Shown here: one piece after another, positions 48,498 to 48,771 of the stretch
Layout: each line of letters starts with the position of its first letter
Position numbering within the stretch: the first letter of the stretch is position 1
Origin: Planctomycetota bacterium
GTDB lineage: Bacteria > Planctomycetota > SZUA-567 > H5-PLA8
Reading direction: 5' to 3'
Assembly: GCA_026184295.1 (NCBI GenBank)
Contig: JAHCJK010000022.1
Coordinates: 1-48,771, forward strand
Length of the DNA: 48,771 nucleotides
The notes under the pieces: model-generated
Database searches by the model: none
What the model saw: the letters and a program-made list of their open reading frames with translations, nothing else
What the model was told of the DNA's origin: nothing
Translations under genes and position numbers: made by a program

Positions 48498-48771
48498 TCA
48501 TCGGCCGTCGAAGACCTTCAACGCCGGATCGCCGAGCAGGCACTCGGACTTCACGAGGTCGGTGTAGGCGTTCTCTTCGGCGAATTTGCCGGCCTTGACG
48601 CCTGCGTTCTTCGCCGCGGCCTGCTGCGCCTTGACGAGGGCTTCGCCCCAGGTGGTCTTGGCGGTGCGGGTGGCTTTGAGCAGGTCCTTCATGAAGGCCA
48701 CGGCGGGCGGGCTGTCGAGGTACGTCGTCGTCGAGATAGACGCGACGATGCCGCCGCCGCCTTGCGTCAGC
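48498..48771 (-). CDS. C-terminal fragment of a peptidase C25 (gingipain)-like protein
   Basis: The reading frame runs from the window edge to a TGA at 48498 and gives 90 residues. The sequence GGGGIVASISTTTYLDSPPAVAFMKDLL, TTWGEALVKAQ, then YTDLVKSECLLGDPALKVFD is the ending of C25/gingipain-type cysteine proteinase domains. The catalytic His and Cys would lie upstream, outside the window, so activity cannot be judged. The gene is read leftward and enters from beyond the right end. Confidence 0.75.
   Translation of the reverse strand, partial: LTQGGGGIVASISTTTYLDSPPAVAFMKDLLKATRTAKTTWGEALVKAQQAAAKNAGVKAGKFAEENAYTDLVKSECLLGDPALKVFDGR

Overview
This window is GC-rich bacterial chromosome with about 34 protein genes, one tRNA gene, and no phage, insertion sequence, CRISPR array or rRNA. 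The gene mix suggests the Planctomycetota/Lentisphaerota (PVC-like) sphere or a similar free-living glycan degrader. It includes a Hanks kinase with a long extracytoplasmic TPR-like tail, many secreted beta-helix and beta-propeller proteins, a DUF6785-like membrane protein, a SulP transporter fused to a cyclic-nucleotide domain, a gingipain-like (C25) fragment and an ImuB/DnaE2 SOS cassette. I cannot fix the phylum from the sequence alone.

Layout. 1-9.5 kb: a periplasmic FKBP prolyl isomerase, the Ser/Thr kinase, a beta-helix protein, a Gfo/Idh/MocA dehydrogenase and an Asp-box (sialidase-like propeller) lipoprotein. 9.7-18 kb: a polytopic membrane protein, a GT-C glycosyltransferase, xylose isomerase, a DUF3108-type protein, and two exported proteins of no clear family (one with Gly-Gly-Arg-Asn-Thr repeats and a four-cysteine cluster). 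18-24.4 kb: a HEAT-repeat protein, a catalytically intact HtrA-like protease translationally coupled to a tandem pseudoprotease, a PQQ-like propeller protein, and a GntR/LacI-hybrid repressor preceded by two palindromes 21 bp apart.

24.7-30.5 kb: tRNA-Arg(CCU), then a compact SOS mutagenesis operon read leftward: lexA, a DUF72 gene, imuB, dnaE2. ImuA is absent and a DUF72 gene occupies its place. A 27-bp near-perfect palindrome lies between the -35 and -10 elements of lexA and is the likely operator.

30.5-44 kb: two leftward glycan gene clusters. The first is a LacI-type regulator, a pectate-lyase-3 beta-helix protein and a DUF6785-like membrane protein. The second is a tightly packed five-gene operon: a paralogous beta-helix protein, GH29 alpha-L-fucosidase, a GxDLY/GDSL esterase, a two-domain alpha/beta hydrolase and a heparinase II/III-like lyase. 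The intergenic regions upstream of both carry variants of an AT-flanked CCGG palindrome, suggesting one LacI-type protein controls both. 44-48.8 kb: an ankyrin protein, the SulP-STAS-cNMP transporter (whose conserved N-terminus extends upstream of the first ATG), a TetR regulator, and the C-terminal end of a C25-like protein cut by the window edge.
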